This document shows positions 61,625 through 64,000 of a stretch of 64,000 bases of DNA, one piece after another. The translations under genes were made by a program, and so were the position numbers. The first letter of the stretch is position 1, and every line of letters starts with the position of its first letter. Where the stretch lies: NCBI RefSeq assembly GCF_012641275.1, contig NZ_JABAIA010000003.1, forward strand, positions 310,001 through 374,000, written 5' to 3'. The notes beneath the pieces were generated by a model. That model ran no database searches, had not been told where the DNA came from, and worked only from the letters and a program-made list of their open reading frames with translations. Origin of the DNA: Chitinophaga varians (lineage in GTDB: Bacteria; Bacteroidota; Bacteroidia; Chitinophagales; Chitinophagaceae).

Positions 61625-62554
61625 ATGGCTGGAAATCCGCCCCTGAAGGTAAAAGGCATTCATGGCCTGTCGCAACTGAGAAGCCTGCCGGAAGCAAAAC
61701 ATCCGCTGATCAGCGTTGTCAATATTGCTGATTTAACAGACGGGACCCGGAGCTCGGACATCACGATGACCACCGACTTTTACTTTATCAGTATGAGCCG
61801 GTTCACCCAGGCCTGTCTGAAAATGAGGTATGGTCAGCAGGAATATGATTTTGATAAAGGAGTAATGAGCTTCATGGCGCCGGGGCGGGTGTTTAGCTTC
61901 AATGCCTGCCGGGAAGATGAAATAAACCAGTCCGGGTGGTTGCTGCTGCTCCATCCGGACTTTCTGTGGCGTCATCCGCTGGCCCCGAAAATAAAGCAGT
62001 ATGAGTTCTTCGACTATTCGGTAAACGAAGCGCTGTTCCTGTCGGAAGAGGAGGAACAGACGGTATGCGGACTGTTCAGGAATATTGAACGGGAGTACCA
62101 GGCCAATATCGATCAGTTCAGCCAGGGGATTATTATTTCCCTCATCGAAACGTTGCTGGGATATGCAGAAAGGTTCTACCAGCGGCAGTTCATTACCCGC
62201 AAAATCACCCATCACGGTATTGTAGACCAGCTGGAAGCATTGCTGGAGAAGGCATTTACGCCGGAAGTGCTGGAAGAGAAAGGGATACCAACAGTAAAGG
62301 ACATATCAGGGCAGCTCAATATATCTCCCAATTACCTGAGCGGACTGCTCAAAACACTGACCGGCAACAGTACGCAACAGCATATACAGGAAAAGCTCAT
62401 CGAAAAAGCAAAAGAGAGGTTAACCATGACTGATTTGTCGGTAAATGAAATAGCCTTTGAGTTGGGGTTTGAATATCCGCAGTCATTTTCCAAACTGTTC
62501 AAAACAAAAACGAATATCTCACCGCTGGAGTTCAGGAAGGCCAGCAGGTTTTAG
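61625..62554 (+). CDS. AraC-family transcriptional regulator
   Basis: 309 aa. The N-terminal part (about 1-190) is a cupin-like sensor domain with MSFMAPGRVFSF and GWLLLLHPDFLW, typical of the AraC subgroup paired with small oxidoreductases. The C-terminal 100 residues hold two helix-turn-helix units: VKDISGQLNISPNYLSGLLK and LSVNEIAFELGFEYPQSFSKLF, ending with the family's SPLEFRK signature. It probably regulates its own operon with the upstream NmrA-like gene. It is about 12 kb from the NRPS genes and there is no direct sign that it controls them. Confidence 0.92.
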   Translation: MAGNPPLKVKGIHGLSQLRSLPEAKHPLISVVNIADLTDGTRSSDITMTTDFYFISMSRFTQACLKMRYGQQEYDFDKGVMSFMAPGRVFSFNACREDEINQSGWLLLLHPDFLWRHPLAPKIKQYEFFDYSVNEALFLSEEEEQTVCGLFRNIEREYQANIDQFSQGIIISLIETLLGYAERFYQRQFITRKITHHGIVDQLEALLEKAFTPEVLEEKGIPTVKDISGQLNISPNYLSGLLKTLTGNSTQQHIQEKLIEKAKERLTMTDLSVNEIAFELGFEYPQSFSKLFKTKTNISPLEFRKASRF

Positions 62555-62653
62555 CGGTTCTTATCAGGCAAAAAGTTTTGGAGGCGGTCCCCTCAATTTT
62601 TGTATATTAATACAGTTGTACCGGGTTAGCCCCCTCCATTAAACGAATTTTAT

Positions 62654-63412
62654 ATGCTTGATAACAGTATCCTTGACCTCACAGATATTTCCAAATCATA
62701 TGATAAGAAGGTTGTCCTGGACAAAGTGAACGTCACCGTGCAGGCGAACGACTGCATAGGGTTGTTAGGGCGAAACGGGGCAGGGAAGACCACCTTGATA
62801 AAAATAATACTGGGGCTGCTGGGCGCCAGTTCCGGCGAAATAAAATATTTCGGGGGAGCGTCGTTAAATAATGACGTTAAGAAAAAGACCGGGTTTTACA
62901 TCGGCCAGGAATATTTGCCGGAAGAACTTACCGGGTTGCAATACCTGCAGTTCATCAACTATCTGTATAATGGAAAAGCCAGGCAGTCAGATGAAAACTT
63001 ATTGAACCTGTTTGAGTATTTCTTTGAAGAGCGGGAGAGCAGCAAAAAGATGATCAGTGGCTATTCATTTGGCATGAAACAAAAGACCGGTATCTGTGCG
63101 GCACTGGTAAACCAGCCACAGCTGCTGATTTTAGACGAACCTTTCTCCGGTCTGGACGCTTTCAGTTGCCGGCGGCTGATAGAATTTATCAATAAATATA
63201 AACAGCGTGCCACGGTGGTGATCTCTTCCCACGATCTCACTTTTATCGAAAAAATTTGTGACCGGCTGCTTATCCTCGAAAAGAGCCGGGTTGTTTATAA
63301 TGATACCCTTGTCAATTTTACCACGAGCGGCAAAAGCACACTGGAAGATTCGCTGTTTACATTACTGCGCCCGCAGGATACGAGCGATGAAAAGATCAAC
63401 TGGCTTGTTTAA
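62654..63412 (+). CDS. ABC transporter ATP-binding protein
   Basis: 252 aa single ATPase domain. Walker A GRNGAGKTT lies near 37-45, the signature reads YSFGMKQK (a variant common in CcmA/NatA-type exporters), and Walker B with its glutamate is LLILDEPFSGLD, followed by the H-loop SSHD. The next gene, 11 bases downstream, encodes a membrane protein and is probably its permease. The substrate is unknown. The 99 bases before the start are T-rich (TTTTTGTATATTAA around 62600) and may hold the promoter. Confidence 0.9.
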   Translation: MLDNSILDLTDISKSYDKKVVLDKVNVTVQANDCIGLLGRNGAGKTTLIKIILGLLGASSGEIKYFGGASLNNDVKKKTGFYIGQEYLPEELTGLQYLQFINYLYNGKARQSDENLLNLFEYFFEERESSKKMISGYSFGMKQKTGICAALVNQPQLLILDEPFSGLDAFSCRRLIEFINKYKQRATVVISSHDLTFIEKICDRLLILEKSRVVYNDTLVNFTTSGKSTLEDSLFTLLRPQDTSDEKINWLV

Positions 63413-63423
63413 TTACCCTGTTC

Positions 63424-64000
63424 ATGAAACTTCTTTTATTTGTTTGCAGACTCAAGGCTATTTCGCTGGCCAAAGGACGTGACGACCTTGACGGATGGTT
63501 TGGCACTTTCCTGATGGTCATTTTAGCGGGTGTGGCATTGCTATACGGGCTGGCCACCGGTTACCTGTTCCGGTACCTGCATGCCCGTCAGTATTTTGGG
63601 GTGGACTGGTTAATGGTCCGGTTGGCCCTGATTATCGGGGCGCTGATACTGTTGAAAGGGTATTTTCCGGAGAATGTTATGTTCAGACGGGTTTTCATGC
63701 GTACCTACCCGGTGGGGCTATGGAAAAAAGCGATTATTCAGTTGTGTTACGATCTGATATCTCCCTTTTTCTTACTGTTGCTGTTATTTCTGGCGGCTTT
63801 TTATTTCTCTTCCGGGACAGTGGCAACGGGTTATTTTTTATACCTGGCAGGCAGTATGTTGGTTTACCATCTGCTGGAAAGGATCGTGAAAATACAGCAG
63901 GCCGGGACATGGATGTTTGTTCATTCGTCTATAACGTTGTTGGTTACAGGGACCATTATATTGCTTACGCTCTGTTTGAAGCTGCCGTTGTGGGTATTGG
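63424..64000 (+). CDS. Membrane protein, probable ABC permease, truncated by window end
   Basis: The frame opens at ATG 63424 (MKLLLFVCRLKAISL) and is still open after 192 codons at the right edge. At least four hydrophobic segments are visible: FLMVILAGVALLYGLA, LALIIGALILL, a long run FFLLLLLFLAAFYF, and ITLLVTGTIILLTL near the edge. The 11-base distance to the ATPase gene and the lack of an ATPase domain of its own suggest it is the membrane partner of that transporter. Its family cannot be named from the part present. Confidence 0.75.
   Translation, partial: MKLLLFVCRLKAISLAKGRDDLDGWFGTFLMVILAGVALLYGLATGYLFRYLHARQYFGVDWLMVRLALIIGALILLKGYFPENVMFRRVFMRTYPVGLWKKAIIQLCYDLISPFFLLLLLFLAAFYFSSGTVATGYFLYLAGSMLVYHLLERIVKIQQAGTWMFVHSSITLLVTGTIILLTLCLKLPLWVL

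Noticed and set aside
1-64000. Insertion sequences, prophage, CRISPR arrays, tRNA or rRNA genes
   Set aside because: No transposase, integrase, regularly spaced repeat array or RNA gene could be recognised on either strand; internal repeats in the synthases are homologous domains.

Overview
The window looks like a chromosomal segment of a Bacteroidota bacterium, plausibly a Chitinophagaceae or Chitinophaga-type soil organism. The evidence is a type IX secretion (T9SS) C-terminal sorting domain on the first protein, an outer membrane beta-barrel protein with a carboxypeptidase-regulatory-like N-terminus, AsmA-like and AraC-type neighbours, and the absence of obvious Shine-Dalgarno dependence. 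The genus is inference; no rRNA or tRNA gene is present to fix it.

Layout. Positions 1-2945 hold the 3' part of a large secreted T9SS cargo protein, closed by a strong intrinsic terminator (3012-3050). A gene-free stretch of about 1 kb (3051-4032) with several inverted repeats follows. From 4033 to about 52.4 kb, all on the plus strand, lies a complete hybrid PKS/NRPS lipopeptide cluster: an SbnA/SbnB pair for L-2,3-diaminopropionate (Dap), a CmlA-type diiron (metallo-beta-lactamase fold) beta-hydroxylase, three megasynthases (4806, 2194 and 6961 aa), a PvdE/SyrD-type peptide exporter and a type II thioesterase. An outer membrane protein and a small secreted protein follow with almost no spacing and may belong to the same unit. 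From 55771 to 60511 three minus-strand housekeeping-like genes follow (YcaQ-type glycosylase, HopJ-family protein, AsmA-like protein). Plus-strand genes then run to the right edge: an NmrA-like oxidoreductase, an AraC regulator, an ABC ATPase and a truncated membrane protein.

How the cluster should work. The first synthase has the order FAAL-ACP-KS-AT-ACP-aminotransferase, the logic of the mycosubtilin/iturin loader: a fatty acid is activated, extended once with malonate and transaminated to a beta-amino fatty acid. Nine amino acid modules follow: C-A(nMT)-T, C-A-T | C-A-T, C-A-T | C-A(nMT)-T, C-A-T, C-A-T-E, C-A-T-E, C-A-T-TE. Pocket residues read by eye give: 1 Val/Ile-like and N-methylated; 2 small diamino acid (Dab/Dap-like); 3 hydrophobic; 4 the same diamino code as 2; 5 unassigned and N-methylated; 6 Ser; 7 Asp, epimerised; 8 hydrophobic, epimerised; 9 Phe-like. 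The SbnAB pair fits modules 2 and 4. The hydroxylase should add a beta-hydroxyl to one carrier-bound residue, but which one is not visible. Subunit order is supported by TubC-like docking domains at the N-termini of synthases 2 and 3. The predicted product is an N-methylated lipo-nonapeptide with a beta-amino acyl chain, Dap and D-residues. I do not recognise it as a described Bacteroidota compound.
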